From assembly GCF_030363035.1 (NCBI RefSeq), contig NZ_JAUCMN010000007.1, forward strand, positions 124,001-188,000: a stretch of 64,000 nucleotides of DNA, in the 5' to 3' direction. The translations under genes were made by a program, and so were the position numbers. This DNA comes from Curtobacterium caseinilyticum (GTDB lineage: Bacteria > Actinomycetota > Actinomycetes > Actinomycetales > Microbacteriaceae). Of the stretch, positions 28,717-36,760 are shown piece after piece (the stretch's first letter is position 1; the number at the start of each line of letters is the position of its first letter). The notes under the pieces are model-generated. The model made no database searches. It was not told where the DNA came from and saw nothing but the letters and a program-made list of their open reading frames with translations.

Positions 28717-29160
28717 CTACTCGGCGGAACCGCTGCCGACCGCGAGCTGCTGTGCGCCGCCGCCGGTGGTGACGTCGATCTTGCGCGGCTTCGCGGACTC
28801 CTTGACCGGGATCGTCACGCTCAGGACGCCGTTGTCGTAGGCGGCGCTGATGCGAGCCGTGTCCAGGTGGTCACCGAGCGTCAGCTGCCGGACGAACGTG
28901 CCCGGCTGGCGCTCACGGGTCAGCCACTGCGAGCCCTCCGGGGCGCCGAGCGTGCGCTCCGCGCGGATGGTGAGCACGGAACCGTCGACGTCCACGTCGA
29001 CCGAACCCGGGTCGATGCCCGGCAGGTCGACGTCGAGGACGTAGTGGTCGCCCGTGCGGTACAGGTCCATCGGCATCGAGCGGGGAGCACCGGTGCCGGC
29101 ACCGAGCAGGGAGCCGGCGAGTCGGTCGAGCTCGCGGAACGGGTCGAACTGCATCGTCAT
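28717..29160 (-). CDS. hsp20: Hsp20/alpha-crystallin small heat-shock protein
   Basis: 147-residue holdase chaperone. The N-terminus 'MTMQFDPFRELDRLAGSLLG' is typical of bacterial Hsp20. The alpha-crystallin domain spans about residues 30-125 ('PMDLYRTGDHYVLDVDLPG', 'LTIRAER', 'FVRQLTLGDHLD', 'AAYDNGVLSVTIPVKE'). The ATG is preceded by AAGGAG. Two heat-shock operators lie upstream, a HAIR-like site 26 bp and a CIRCE-like site 57 bp before the start, implying repression by HspR and HrcA. Downstream is a small membrane-protein gene 14 bp away. Confidence 0.95.
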   Translation of the reverse strand: MTMQFDPFRELDRLAGSLLGAGTGAPRSMPMDLYRTGDHYVLDVDLPGIDPGSVDVDVDGSVLTIRAERTLGAPEGSQWLTRERQPGTFVRQLTLGDHLDTARISAAYDNGVLSVTIPVKESAKPRKIDVTTGGGAQQLAVGSGSAE

Positions 29161-29185
29161 CGAGATCAACTCCTTCGTGGTCTTC

Positions 29186-29206
29186 GTTGAGTCCCCTCGA
29201 CTCAAC
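29186..29206 (-). promoter_or_regulatory. HAIR-like operator (HspR site)
   Basis: GTTGAGT-N7-ACTCAAC, a perfect inverted repeat differing from the HAIR consensus CTTGAGT-N7-ACTCAAG only at the outermost base pair. Located 26 bp upstream of hsp20. Confidence 0.8.
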
Positions 29207-29216
29207 TGCCACTGTT

Positions 29217-29243
29217 CTAGCACTCTCCCCTCAGGAGTGCCAA
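29217..29243 (-). promoter_or_regulatory. CIRCE-like operator (HrcA site)
   Basis: CTAGCACTC-N9-GAGTGCCAA. Each arm matches 8 of 9 bases of the CIRCE consensus TTAGCACTC-N9-GAGTGCTAA with the exact 9-bp spacing. It lies 11 bp beyond the HAIR-like site. Confidence 0.85.
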
Positions 29244-29268
29244 GAGACCGCTCGGAAGGGGCTGAGGA

Positions 29269-29739
29269 TCACCGTGCGGGCGGTGGCGTGATCTCGTGGT
29301 GCAGGCGCTCGAGGGCGGGGAGCGCGGCGGCCAGGGCGGTGCGGTCGTCATCGGACAGGCGCGCGAGCGCGTCGACGAGGACCGCCGTCGCAGCCTCGTC
29401 GTAGGTGCGGAGGCGCTCGGTGGCGAGCGGGGTCAGGTGCACGGTGGCACGGCGACCGTCGCCACCGACCACCCGCCGCTCGACGAGTCCCGACTGCTCC
29501 ATCGCGGAGACCAGGTTGCTCACGGTCGAGCGGGCCAGGCCGAGGCGCGCCGCGAGCGAGGACGGGGCGGTGCCCGCGGGGTCGGCGCTCAGTGCGCGCA
29601 TCACCTCGATCTGGGCGTCCGGCACGTCCGGCAGGTCGGCCACGGCGCGCGAGGTCCGCAGCAGGGTCCGACGGAACGGTCCGATGCGGTCGCTGAGCCG
29701 TCGCGCGATCCGGGTCGTCTCGTCGCCTGTACCCGTCAT
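29269..29739 (-). CDS. MarR-family transcriptional regulator
   Basis: 156-residue winged-helix regulator. The recognition region is '[19 protein letters not shown]', followed by '[20 protein letters not shown]' (the wing, with the family D-x-R). Helical dimerisation ends flank it. It is divergent from padC with a TTTTGTT-TGC-AACAAAA palindrome between the two starts, so it probably represses padC and itself, released by hydroxycinnamic acids. In other bacteria padC is usually controlled by PadR; a MarR partner is less common. The ATG at 29739 gives the normal family length. Confidence 0.9.
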   Translation of the reverse strand: MTGTGDETTRIARRLSDRIGPFRRTLLRTSRAVADLPDVPDAQIEVMRALSADPAGTAPSSLAARLGLARSTVSNLVSAMEQSGLVERRVVGGDGRRATVHLTPLATERLRTYDEAATAVLVDALARLSDDDRTALAAALPALERLHHEITPPPAR

Positions 29740-29760
29740 GCTCGGCAACCTACCAGCGTG

Positions 29761-29777
29761 TTTTGTTTGCAACAAAA
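29761..29777. promoter_or_regulatory. Palindromic operator between marR and padC
   Basis: TTTTGTT-TGC-AACAAAA, a perfect 7+7 inverted repeat, strikingly AT-rich for this genome. It sits 25 bp before padC and 21 bp before the divergent marR start, consistent with MarR binding. Confidence 0.8.
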
Positions 29778-29801
29778 CCATTTCGGGCGCAGACTCGTGC
29801 C

Positions 29802-30329
29802 ATGGACACCACCACCTCCGTCGAGCACCCCGAACCGCCCCAGGACCTGACCGGCATCGTCGGCCACCGCTTCGTCTACACGTACGCGAACGGCTGGCAG
29901 TACGAGATGTACGTCAAGAACGCGACGACCATCGACTACCGGATCCACACGGGCCACGTCGGTGGCCGCTGGGTGAAGGACCAGACGGTCGACCTCGTCG
30001 CCCTCGCCCCCGGCGTGTACAAGGTGTCCTGGAACGAGCCCACCGGCACGAGCGTCGTCGTCAACGTCATCCCGGAGCAGCGCGTCCTGCACGGGACGAT
30101 CTTCTTCCCGCGGTGGATCGAGCTCGACGGGCAGAAGACCGTGCTGTTCCAGAACGACCACCTGGACGACATGCAGCGCTTCCGCGACGAGGGACCGACC
30201 TACCCGATCTACGTCGTGCCGGAGTTCGCGCACATCACCCTGTTCGAGCACGTCGGCGAGGACGACGAGTCCGTGGTCGACACCGCTCCCGGCGACCTGC
30301 CGGCCGGCTGGGCGGACCGGACGAACTGA
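29802..30329 (+). CDS. padC: Phenolic acid decarboxylase
   Basis: 175-residue cofactor-free lipocalin-fold enzyme that decarboxylates p-coumaric, ferulic and caffeic acids to 4-vinylphenols. Family motifs: '[20 protein letters not shown]', '[18 protein letters not shown]', 'GGRWVKDQ', '[13 protein letters not shown]', '[11 protein letters not shown]' and 'THP-like [10 protein letters not shown]'. Length equals known bacterial PADs. The stop overlaps the start of the following alpha/beta hydrolase (TGATG). Expression is likely induced by phenolic acids through the divergent MarR regulator. A role in dealing with plant-cell-wall phenolics is inferred. Confidence 0.94.
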   Translation: MDTTTSVEHPEPPQDLTGIVGHRFVYTYANGWQYEMYVKNATTIDYRIHTGHVGGRWVKDQTVDLVALAPGVYKVSWNEPTGTSVVVNVIPEQRVLHGTIFFPRWIELDGQKTVLFQNDHLDDMQRFRDEGPTYPIYVVPEFAHITLFEHVGEDDESVVDTAPGDLPAGWADRTN

Positions 30330-31120
30330 TGGGCGCCGTGCCGCTGCGGGGTGACGACCCCCGCACCACTCCGACCACGCTCGACCACGGCGGCCGCACG
30401 ATCCGCGGCTGGCAGTGGGAGCCGCAGGACGGCACCGCCGCCGACGCCCCCGTCGTGCTGCTCGTGCACGGCTTCAGCAGCACGGCACTCGGCGGCCAGC
30501 AGCTGTTCGTGCAGACCGCCCGGCACCTCGTCGCCCGGGGTGCGGTCGTCCGCAGTCACGACCGCCTGGGCCAGGGCGTCAGTGACGGGGAGTTCGCGGA
30601 CATCACGATCCGCGACGAGGTCGACCAGGTCGTCGCGATGATCGACGCCGCCGACCGCGGGCAGGGCGTGCACGTCGTCGCGCACAGCCTGGGTGCGGTG
30701 GAGTCGGCGCTCGCCGCGGCACGGGAGCCCTCGCGGGTCCGGACGCTCACGCTGTGGTCGCCGGCCGGCGTGGTCGTGGACGACATCACCGAGCACGACG
30801 CGATCCAGGGGCAGCCGCTCGCCCCGGTGCGCGAGCGCGGCTGGTTCGACTTCGGCGGGATGCCCCTCGGCCAGGCGTTCGTCGCCGACGTGCAGGACGG
30901 CCTCGACGTGTACGGGCCGGTGTCCGGGTACACCGGGCCTGCCGACGTGGTGCACGGCACCGAGGACGCGATCGTGCCGGTGTCGTACGGCCGCCGCTAC
31001 GCCGAACTCCTCCCCGGAGCACGGTTGACGGTCGTCGACGGCGCAGACCACGGCTGGTCGTCGGTGCCCTTCCGCGAGCGGCTCCTGGCGCTGCTCGACG
31101 AGCGCCTCGGCCTGTCCTGA
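30329..31120 (+). CDS. Alpha/beta hydrolase, possible cinnamoyl/feruloyl esterase
   Basis: 263-residue hydrolase. Oxyanion motif 'LLVHGFSSTALGG', nucleophile elbow 'VVAHSLGAVES' (GxSxG variant A-H-S-L-G), acid residue near 'VHGTEDAIVPV', and His in 'VDGADHGWSS'. The ORF begins at ATG 30329, overlapping the padC stop by one base, so the two are translated together. The fold layout resembles bacterial cinnamoyl esterases with an inserted cap. Together they could release hydroxycinnamate from esters and then decarboxylate it. Esterase specificity is inference from context. Confidence 0.82.
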   Translation: MGAVPLRGDDPRTTPTTLDHGGRTIRGWQWEPQDGTAADAPVVLLVHGFSSTALGGQQLFVQTARHLVARGAVVRSHDRLGQGVSDGEFADITIRDEVDQVVAMIDAADRGQGVHVVAHSLGAVESALAAAREPSRVRTLTLWSPAGVVVDDITEHDAIQGQPLAPVRERGWFDFGGMPLGQAFVADVQDGLDVYGPVSGYTGPADVVHGTEDAIVPVSYGRRYAELLPGARLTVVDGADHGWSSVPFRERLLALLDERLGLS

Positions 31121-31142
31121 CGGTCCCCCTCCTTCCGCAGGA

Positions 31143-31200
31143 CGCAACGTGGGCGGCAGCTCGCAGCGGCACAGCGCTGCGAGCAACCGCCCACGTTGCG
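31143..31200. terminator. Bidirectional hairpin between convergent genes
   Basis: Two nested perfect stems: CGCAACGTGGGCGG (31143-31156) with its complement at 31187-31200, and GCTCGCAGC (31159-31167) with GCTGCGAGC (31176-31184). It sits between the hydrolase stop and the aldo/keto reductase stop. Confidence 0.75.
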
Positions 31201-31238
31201 TTTCGCGGTCCGAGCTCGGCTGGCCGCGACGTCTGGGG

Positions 31239-32282
31239 TCAGCTCACCTTGCCGGAGCGGGCTCCTGACCAGAGGTCGACGTCGAGGACGCCGACCGAGT
31301 GCTCGTCGATGCGCCGCAGTTCGTCGTCGGTGAAGGACAGGTTGCCGAGCGCCGCGACGTTCTGCTCGAGCTGCTCCACGCGCGACGCCCCGATCACGAG
31401 CGAGGTCACCCGCTCGTCGCGCAGCGCCCAGGCGAGTGCGAGCTGCGCGAGGCTCTGCCCACGCTCGGACGCGATGTCGTTCAACGCGCGCAGGTGCCCG
31501 ACGACCTCGTCCGTCAGGGTCCCGGCGTCGAGGGACTTGCCTGCGGCGGCACGCGAGTCCGAGGGCACGCCGTCCAGGTAGCGACCGGTGAGCAGCCCCT
31601 GCGCGAGCGCGGTGAAGCCGATCACCCCGAAGCCTTCCTCGCCCGCGGCGTCGAGGAGCCCCTCGTCCTCGATCCAGCGGTTGAGCATCGAGTACGACGG
31701 CTGGTGGATGAGCAGCGGGGTGCCGAGGTCGCGGAGGATCTCGGCGGCCTGGCGGGAGCGTTCGGCGTCGTACGAGGAGATGCCGACGTACAGCGCCTTG
31801 CCCTGCTGGACGGCGGTGTGGAGCGCACCCATGGTCTCCTCGAGCGGCGTCGAGGCGTCGAGCCGGTGCGAGTAGAAGACGTCGACGTAGTCCAGGCCCG
31901 TGCGCTGCAGGGACTGGTCGAGCGACGCGAGCACGTACTTCCGCGAGCCGCCGCCCTGCCCGTAGGGCCCTGGCCACATGTCCCAGCCAGCCTTGGTCGA
32001 GACGACCATCTCGTCGCGGTACGGCCGGAAGTCCTCGCGCATGAGCCGGCCGAAGTTCAGCTCGGCGGCACCGTAGGGCGGGCCGTAGTTGTTCGCCAGG
32101 TCGTGGTGCGTGATGCCGAGGTCGAACGCACGACGACTGATCGCGCGCTGCGTCTCGAAGGGCTTGTCGTCGCCGAAGTTGTGCCAGTAGCCCAGCGAGA
32201 GCAGCGGCAGGTCGAGGCCGGAGCGTCCGGTCCGGCGGTAGGGCATGGAGTCGTAGCGGTCGTCCGCCGCGGTGTAGGACAT
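31239..32282 (-). CDS. Aldo/keto reductase (YghZ-like)
   Basis: 347-residue NADPH-dependent (alpha/beta)8 reductase. Catalytic tetrad: Asp and Tyr in 'HHDLANNYGPPYG', Lys in 'VVSTKAGWDM', His in 'VDVFYSHRLD'. 'TPLLIHQPSYSMLNRWIEDE' and 'VIGASRVEQLEQNV' are typical of the YghZ/GPR branch, which reduces methylglyoxal and L-glyceraldehyde 3-phosphate. ATG at 32282 starts 'MSYTAADDRY'. Divergent from the small 60-residue gene with ~170 bp between; that spacer has two CTGTACA copies (about 32321 and 32348). Confidence 0.92.
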   Translation of the reverse strand: MSYTAADDRYDSMPYRRTGRSGLDLPLLSLGYWHNFGDDKPFETQRAISRRAFDLGITHHDLANNYGPPYGAAELNFGRLMREDFRPYRDEMVVSTKAGWDMWPGPYGQGGGSRKYVLASLDQSLQRTGLDYVDVFYSHRLDASTPLEETMGALHTAVQQGKALYVGISSYDAERSRQAAEILRDLGTPLLIHQPSYSMLNRWIEDEGLLDAAGEEGFGVIGFTALAQGLLTGRYLDGVPSDSRAAAGKSLDAGTLTDEVVGHLRALNDIASERGQSLAQLALAWALRDERVTSLVIGASRVEQLEQNVAALGNLSFTDDELRRIDEHSVGVLDVDLWSGARSGKVS

Positions 32283-32382
32283 GCCCCCATCCTGGCCCGG
32301 GTCGCCGGGGCGGTGTCCGGCCTGTACACGCAGCGAAGGCGCGCGAACTGTACAAGATCCGAAAGGTTCGTTGCACTGACCG

Positions 32383-32395
32383 TTCACCTCGTGAA
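32383..32395. promoter_or_regulatory. Candidate regulator-binding palindrome
   Basis: TTCAC-CTC-GTGAA, perfect 5+5 inverted repeat 55 bp before the small gene that leads into marR. Short, so could be chance. Confidence 0.35.
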
Positions 32396-32449
32396 ACAGT
32401 TCTGCTCGTCCGACCAGGACGGCAACGACGCAGGAAGGCGGGACCACTC

Positions 32450-32632
32450 ATGCACAGCACGTACTCCGGGATGCCGCGCACGTCACGGCTCGCCGCGACG
32501 CACACCCGCGTCGGCTTGACCGACCAGGCCGTCATCGACGCCTACGTGGCGCGGCGGATCCAGGACCCGTCGCTCCTGTCCGTGCGGGCCGAACCGTCGT
32601 ACGCTGACTTCTTCACGGCGCCCACCGCGTAG
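32450..32632 (+). CDS. 60-residue protein upstream of marR
   Basis: Small soluble protein beginning 'MHSTYSGMPRTSRLAATHTR' and ending 'SYADFFTAPTA', with a predicted helix 'LTDQAVIDAYVARRI'. AGGAAGG lies about 12 nt before the ATG. It is 47 bp upstream of the MarR gene on the same strand. No family recognised. Codon third positions are mostly G/C, consistent with coding. Confidence 0.5.
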   Translation: MHSTYSGMPRTSRLAATHTRVGLTDQAVIDAYVARRIQDPSLLSVRAEPSYADFFTAPTA

Positions 32633-32679
32633 CCGCCCGCTCCGACCGGATCCGCCCGACAGAGAGACCCGACCAGCAG

Positions 32680-33237
32680 ATGCCCCTGACCGTCGTCCGC
32701 CGCGAGCACGTGCACCTCTACGCCAGGGAGCCGCGGTCACGAGCGGCCAAGCTCGCGGTCGACGCCCTGCTCCGGTTGCAGCACGCCGAGGAGCAGCAGC
32801 TCGAACAGGCCCGCGGCGAGAGCGGCCTGACCAAGAACGAGTTCCTGACCGTCCGGTACATGCTGCAGGCGCACCGGGACGGTCGGCCGATGGGTCCGAA
32901 GGACCTCGCGGTCATGCTCAACGTCTCGAACGCGTCGGTGACGAAGATCGTCGACGGACTCGTCGCGAAGGGTGACATCGTGCGGGTGCCCCACCCGACG
33001 GACCGCCGCGCGCAGGTGCTCGAGCCGACGGTGCAGGCCGCCGAGAAGATCGACTCGTCGTACGCCCGGTTCCACGAGGCGGTCGTGGGTGTGATGGACC
33101 ACCTGTCGAGCGAGGAGAACGAGGTGCTCGCGCGCTGCCTGTCGCAGATCACCGACGCGCTGGCCGACGGGGCGCCGACCCCGGTGGACGAGTACACGGT
33201 CGACCCGGACGGCGCCGAGGAGCCGAACGACTCGTAG
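32680..33237 (+). CDS. MarR-family transcriptional regulator
   Basis: 185-residue winged-helix regulator. An N-terminal helix region ('DALLRLQHAEEQQLEQARGE') precedes the helix-turn-helix 'DLAVMLNVSNASVTKIVDGL' and the wing 'HPTDRRAQVLEPT' containing the conserved D-x-R. The acidic C-terminal tail ('DEYTVDPDGAEEPNDS') is unusual. The closest divergent target is the aldo/keto reductase. It is followed 49 bp later by a TetR gene on the same strand, making two regulators in a row. Confidence 0.88.
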   Translation: MPLTVVRREHVHLYAREPRSRAAKLAVDALLRLQHAEEQQLEQARGESGLTKNEFLTVRYMLQAHRDGRPMGPKDLAVMLNVSNASVTKIVDGLVAKGDIVRVPHPTDRRAQVLEPTVQAAEKIDSSYARFHEAVVGVMDHLSSEENEVLARCLSQITDALADGAPTPVDEYTVDPDGAEEPNDS

Positions 33238-33261
33238 CGGCCGAACCCGGAGTGGCGCGAA

Positions 33262-33280
33262 AACCTTCCAGCGGTAAGTT
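33262..33280. promoter_or_regulatory. Possible TetR operator
   Basis: AACCTTCC-AGC-GGTAAGTT, an imperfect 8+8 inverted repeat (6 of 8 paired) directly before the TetR start. Autoregulation is a guess. Confidence 0.3.
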
Positions 33281-33286
33281 GGGGGG

Positions 33287-33901
33287 ATGACGCACGAGGT
33301 CGACGACGACGCGACCCCGCCGAGGCGCGGCGGGTACCGCAAGGGTGCCGAGCGCCGCGCCCAGATCCTCGACGAGATGATCCGGATGGTCGCCGCGCAG
33401 GGCGTCGACGCATCATCGCTGCGCTCCGTCGCCGATGCGCTCGGGATCACCCACGCCGCGCTGCGGCACTACTTCCCGAGCCGCGACGAACTCCTGCTCG
33501 CCGTGTACCGCGAGCACGAGGTCCGCGAGCAGGACGCTCCCGACCGGATGCGCTCCGCGATCGGGGACATGCGCGAGAGCGCGTCCCGGAACCGTGCGGT
33601 GCCCGGGCTCGTGCAGCTCTACACGACGCTCGCCGCCGACGCCGTGCAGGAGGGACACCCGGCGACGCGGGACTTCATGCGCGAGCGCTTCACCCGGCTG
33701 CGCGCCGAGCTCGCCGAGTTGATCGCCGCGGACCAGGCCGCCGGCAGGATCCGCGCAGACCTCGACCCCGTCGACCTGGCGAGCCTCGGGATCGCCGCGT
33801 CGGACGGCCTGCAGGTGCAGTGGTTGCTCGACCCGGAGGCCGTGGACGGGGAGCGGGTGCTCCGACTGCTCGAGTCGATCATCCCCGCCGCGACCGACTG
33901 A
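33287..33901 (+). CDS. TetR-family transcriptional regulator
   Basis: 204-residue regulator. The N-terminal DNA-binding domain reads 'RRAQILDEMIRMVAAQGVDA' and 'SLRSVADALGITHAALRHYF', the standard TetR helix-turn-helix. The C-terminal ligand domain ends 'LLESIIPAATD' with 'ASDGLQVQWLLDPE', a TetR_C_6-like ending seen in regulators of sugar hydrolase clusters. It is convergent with the GH20 hexosaminidase gene, a hairpin lying between. Ligand unknown. Confidence 0.9.
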   Translation: MTHEVDDDATPPRRGGYRKGAERRAQILDEMIRMVAAQGVDASSLRSVADALGITHAALRHYFPSRDELLLAVYREHEVREQDAPDRMRSAIGDMRESASRNRAVPGLVQLYTTLAADAVQEGHPATRDFMRERFTRLRAELAELIAADQAAGRIRADLDPVDLASLGIAASDGLQVQWLLDPEAVDGERVLRLLESIIPAATD

Positions 33902-33952
33902 AGCCGGTCCGGACGGCCGGACCGGCCGGCCGGCCGGTGCCGGTCGAGATCC

Positions 33953-33994
33953 GGACGGGAGGCGCGTGGCGGGGCAGCCACGCGCCTCCCGTCC
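33953..33994. repeat. Long hairpin (GGACGGGAGGC family)
   Basis: GGACGGGAGGCGCGTGGC and its exact reverse complement, an 18-bp stem with a 6-nt GGGGCA loop, between convergent TetR and GH20 genes. It could end both transcripts. Confidence 0.88.
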
Positions 33995-34043
33995 GTCACC
34001 GGTACCGTCCAGGGCGCGGTGCCGTCCGTCGTACCCGCACCGC

Positions 34044-35747
34044 CTACCGGGTCTGGCTGTCGTCCGCGATGTTCGCGGTGACCGCGTCCATGTAGGCCGC
34101 TCGCTCGCCGCGGGTCTGCGGACGACCCGGCACGCCTGGCCGTTCCTCCCACGGGCGCGGACCGGACTCGTGGCGGTACTCGACCCCGAGGGCGTCGAGG
34201 CGGCCGAGGTGGTGCTCGAGTCGCCGTCGGAAGTCCGTGACGTCGCGTGGCGCGACGGCGTCCGCGGACCACAGGGCCTCGGACAGCGCGACGAGCCGCG
34301 GGAACAGCTGGTAGTCGAGCCGGCGGACCGTGTCGACGTGCTCCGTCCACATGTTCGCCTGGCCGCCGATGACGTGCGCCCGCTCCTCGTCGGGCAGGGA
34401 CGACGGCACCGGGTCGAACGCGTACACGTCGTCGAGCGTCAGCACGATCGAGACCGGGATCGGCTCGTTCGGCAGGTCGCTCTGCCGGTAGTCCAGGTAG
34501 ACCTGGTCGTCGGGTGTCGAGATGACGTCGTGCCCGCGGCGCGCGGCGGTCACCGCGCCCTGCAGGCCGCGCCACGAGACGACGGTCGCGGACGACGAGA
34601 GCGTGCCGCCCTCGAGGATCTCGTCCCAGCCGAACGCCCGACGCCCGTGTGACTCGATGTGCTCGGCGAGCTGCCCGACGATCCACGCCTGCAGCTGTTC
34701 CTCGCCCTCGAGCCCGAGCTCGCGGATCCGCTCCTGCGTCCGCGGGTCGTCCTCCCACTGGTCCTTCGGGCACTCGTCGCCGCCGAGGCCGATGTACTCG
34801 GACGGGAACAGGGCGACGACCTCGTCGAGGACGTCGCGGAAGAACTGCACCGTGCCGTCCTCGGCGTTGAGCACGTCGTGCGCGATGCCCCACTCGGTCC
34901 ACACGTCGAGGTCGCGCTCCGGGTGCACGCCGAGCTCCGGGTACGCCGCCAGGGCCGCTCGGACGTGTCCCGGAGTCTCGATCTCGGGGACGACCGTGAC
35001 GAACCGGTCGGCGGCGTGGGAGACGATCTCGCGCACGTCGTCCTGCGTGTAGGAGCCGCCGTGCGGGCGGCCGTCGTACCCGGCCACGTGCAGGACCCCG
35101 TCGGCATCGGGCACGTGTGCGCCGACCTGCGACTCGGCGCGCCAGGAGCCGACCTCGGTGAGCCGCGGGTACCTCGTGATCTCGATCCGCCACCCCTGGT
35201 CGTCGGTGAGGTGGAGGTGCAGGCGGTTGATGCGGTGCACCGCGAGGTGGTCGATCAGGCGCAGGACCTCCGCCGTCGTGCGGAAGTGCCGGGCGACGTC
35301 GAGCATCACGCCGCGCCAGGCGAAGGCGGGTGCGTCCTCGACCACCGTGACGGGGAGGGTCCACGGGCCGTCCGACACCTGCCCGCGACGGAGGACGGCG
35401 GCTGGGAGCAGCTGCAGCAGGGCCTGCACGCCGTAGAAGACGCCTGCGGGGCCGCCGCCCTCGACCACGACACCGACCTCGCTGATCGTCAGGCGGAACG
35501 CCTCGGTGCGGTCGCCCGCTGGCCCTGCCGGGAGCCCGTCCGGTTCCGCCGCGACCCGCAGGGCGATCACCGGGACGTCGACCGCGCCGTCGGCACCGGC
35601 CAGGGGGAGCCGGGTCGACGCGCGCAGCACCTGCTGCAGGTACTGCGCCACCGGCTCGGTCGCCGGGTCCGCGGCGACGCGGGTCCGCTCGTCGAGCGTG
35701 AAGGTGCCGACTCCGTCGACGCGGGACCGGGGGCGGGGGATGAGCAT
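34044..35747 (-). CDS. GH20 beta-N-acetylhexosaminidase
   Basis: 567-residue glycoside hydrolase family 20 enzyme removing terminal GlcNAc/GalNAc from oligosaccharides. A GH20b N-terminal domain (residues ~1-135) precedes the TIM barrel: 'FAWRGVMLDVARHF', 'HLAVHRINRLHLHLTDDQGW', 'TVVPEIETPGH' and the catalytic pair Asp324-Glu325 in 'GLGGDECPKDQW'. Later 'GGQANMWTEHV' and 'LFPRLVALSEALW' complete the site. No signal peptide, so probably cytosolic. The ATG at 35747 is preceded by AAGGA. An upstream in-frame extension is Pro/Gln-repeat sequence and was not included. Confidence 0.93.
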   Translation of the reverse strand: MLIPRPRSRVDGVGTFTLDERTRVAADPATEPVAQYLQQVLRASTRLPLAGADGAVDVPVIALRVAAEPDGLPAGPAGDRTEAFRLTISEVGVVVEGGGPAGVFYGVQALLQLLPAAVLRRGQVSDGPWTLPVTVVEDAPAFAWRGVMLDVARHFRTTAEVLRLIDHLAVHRINRLHLHLTDDQGWRIEITRYPRLTEVGSWRAESQVGAHVPDADGVLHVAGYDGRPHGGSYTQDDVREIVSHAADRFVTVVPEIETPGHVRAALAAYPELGVHPERDLDVWTEWGIAHDVLNAEDGTVQFFRDVLDEVVALFPSEYIGLGGDECPKDQWEDDPRTQERIRELGLEGEEQLQAWIVGQLAEHIESHGRRAFGWDEILEGGTLSSSATVVSWRGLQGAVTAARRGHDVISTPDDQVYLDYRQSDLPNEPIPVSIVLTLDDVYAFDPVPSSLPDEERAHVIGGQANMWTEHVDTVRRLDYQLFPRLVALSEALWSADAVAPRDVTDFRRRLEHHLGRLDALGVEYRHESGPRPWEERPGVPGRPQTRGERAAYMDAVTANIADDSQTR

Positions 35748-35806
35748 GCGGTGTCGTCCTTCCGGCAGCGGCGGTGCTGCACGTACGGCCATCCAACACG
35801 CTGCGG

Positions 35807-35914
35807 GCGGCAGCGGCAGCGGCAGCGGCGACTGCTGCGGAGTCGTCGTCGGCTGCTGCGGCTGCGGCTGCGGCTGCGGCGTCGGCTGCGGCGTCGGCGG
35901 CGGCTGCGTCGTCG
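35807..35914. repeat. GGCTGC/GGCAGC simple-sequence tract
   Basis: About 108 bp of CGG/CAG/CTG triplet and GGCTGC hexamer repeats between the GH20 start and the upstream hydrolase stop. On the minus strand it reads as a Pro/Gln dipeptide repeat. Confidence 0.75.
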
Positions 35915-35937
35915 GAGCCGGCGACCGGCGGAGGCGC

Positions 35938-36660
35938 TCAGCTCGGGCCGAACACCTCGGGCAGGGCCGCGACGAAGGCGTCGAAGTGGCTGTACCAGAC
36001 CGTGTGGGCAGCGCCGGGGATGCTCCGGACGTCCACGCCGCGGTCCCGGTACCCGGCCGCCCGGTCGTCGTCGACGTACGCGCTCGGGTCGGCACGGACG
36101 ACGATCGACCCGGGCGGCGGTGGGAACGAGCACCCCGGTCCAGCCGCCAGCGCGGCAGCGGTGTCGGGATCGAACCGCCGGGCAGCTCGGGCCTCGACGA
36201 CACGGTCCTGCTCGCCGTAGGCGGGGCGGGTCGCCCGGAGTCCCTCGACGGTGCGGCCGCGCCGTTCCTCTGCGTACTCGGCGGCGGTCTCGTCCCGGTC
36301 CCAGCCGCCGCGCGTCCCGGCGGGCGCGTCCACGGACACGGTCACGCGTGGGTGCAGGACCCCGAGTTCGACCGCGGCCGCCAGGACGAGCCCGCCGAGG
36401 GAGTGGCCGATCGCCACGTCCGGCGCGGTGCCGCACGTCCCCGCGACCGACGCGGCGACCGCCCGTGCCGCGCGCGGGATCGTCAGCGCGTGGTCGCGGG
36501 GTGAGCGCCCGTGCCCGGGCAGGTCGACGGCGAGCACCCGGTAGCCGTGAGCGACCAGGAGTGGGACCACCCGGTGCCAGCTCTCCGACGACCCGGTCAG
36601 GCCGTGCACCAGCAGCGCCGTCCGGCTGCCGTGCCCCCGGTCGTCGACGTGCAGCTGCAT
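35938..36660 (-). CDS. Alpha/beta hydrolase
   Basis: 240-residue hydrolase. 'TALLVHGLTGSSESWHRVVP' (oxyanion HG), 'VDLPGHGRSPRDHAL', nucleophile 'IGHSLGGLVLAAA' (G-H-S-L-G) and terminal His in 'IPGAAHTVWYSHFDAF' give a complete catalytic triad pattern with Asp near 'VRADPSAYV'. Family includes haloperoxidases and small esterases; the substrate cannot be read. ATG at 36660 starts 'MQLHVDDRGHG'. It is upstream of the GH20 gene on the same strand, separated by a 190-bp simple-repeat gap. Confidence 0.87.
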   Translation of the reverse strand: MQLHVDDRGHGSRTALLVHGLTGSSESWHRVVPLLVAHGYRVLAVDLPGHGRSPRDHALTIPRAARAVAASVAGTCGTAPDVAIGHSLGGLVLAAAVELGVLHPRVTVSVDAPAGTRGGWDRDETAAEYAEERRGRTVEGLRATRPAYGEQDRVVEARAARRFDPDTAAALAAGPGCSFPPPPGSIVVRADPSAYVDDDRAAGYRDRGVDVRSIPGAAHTVWYSHFDAFVAALPEVFGPS

Positions 36661-36760
36661 CGGGCCATCGAAGCACACCGTCGGACCCCGGCGCCGCGAC
36701 CGGGAGCGTGCCCGGTCGCGGCTCGTCGTGTCGCGGCTCGTCGTGTCGGTGCTCGCCGCG

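Noticed and set aside
35748..36203. N-terminal Pro/Gln extension of the hexosaminidase
   Set aside because: Frame is open only because of GGCTGC repeats; no signal peptide or start with ribosome site, and the conserved domain begins after ATG 35747.
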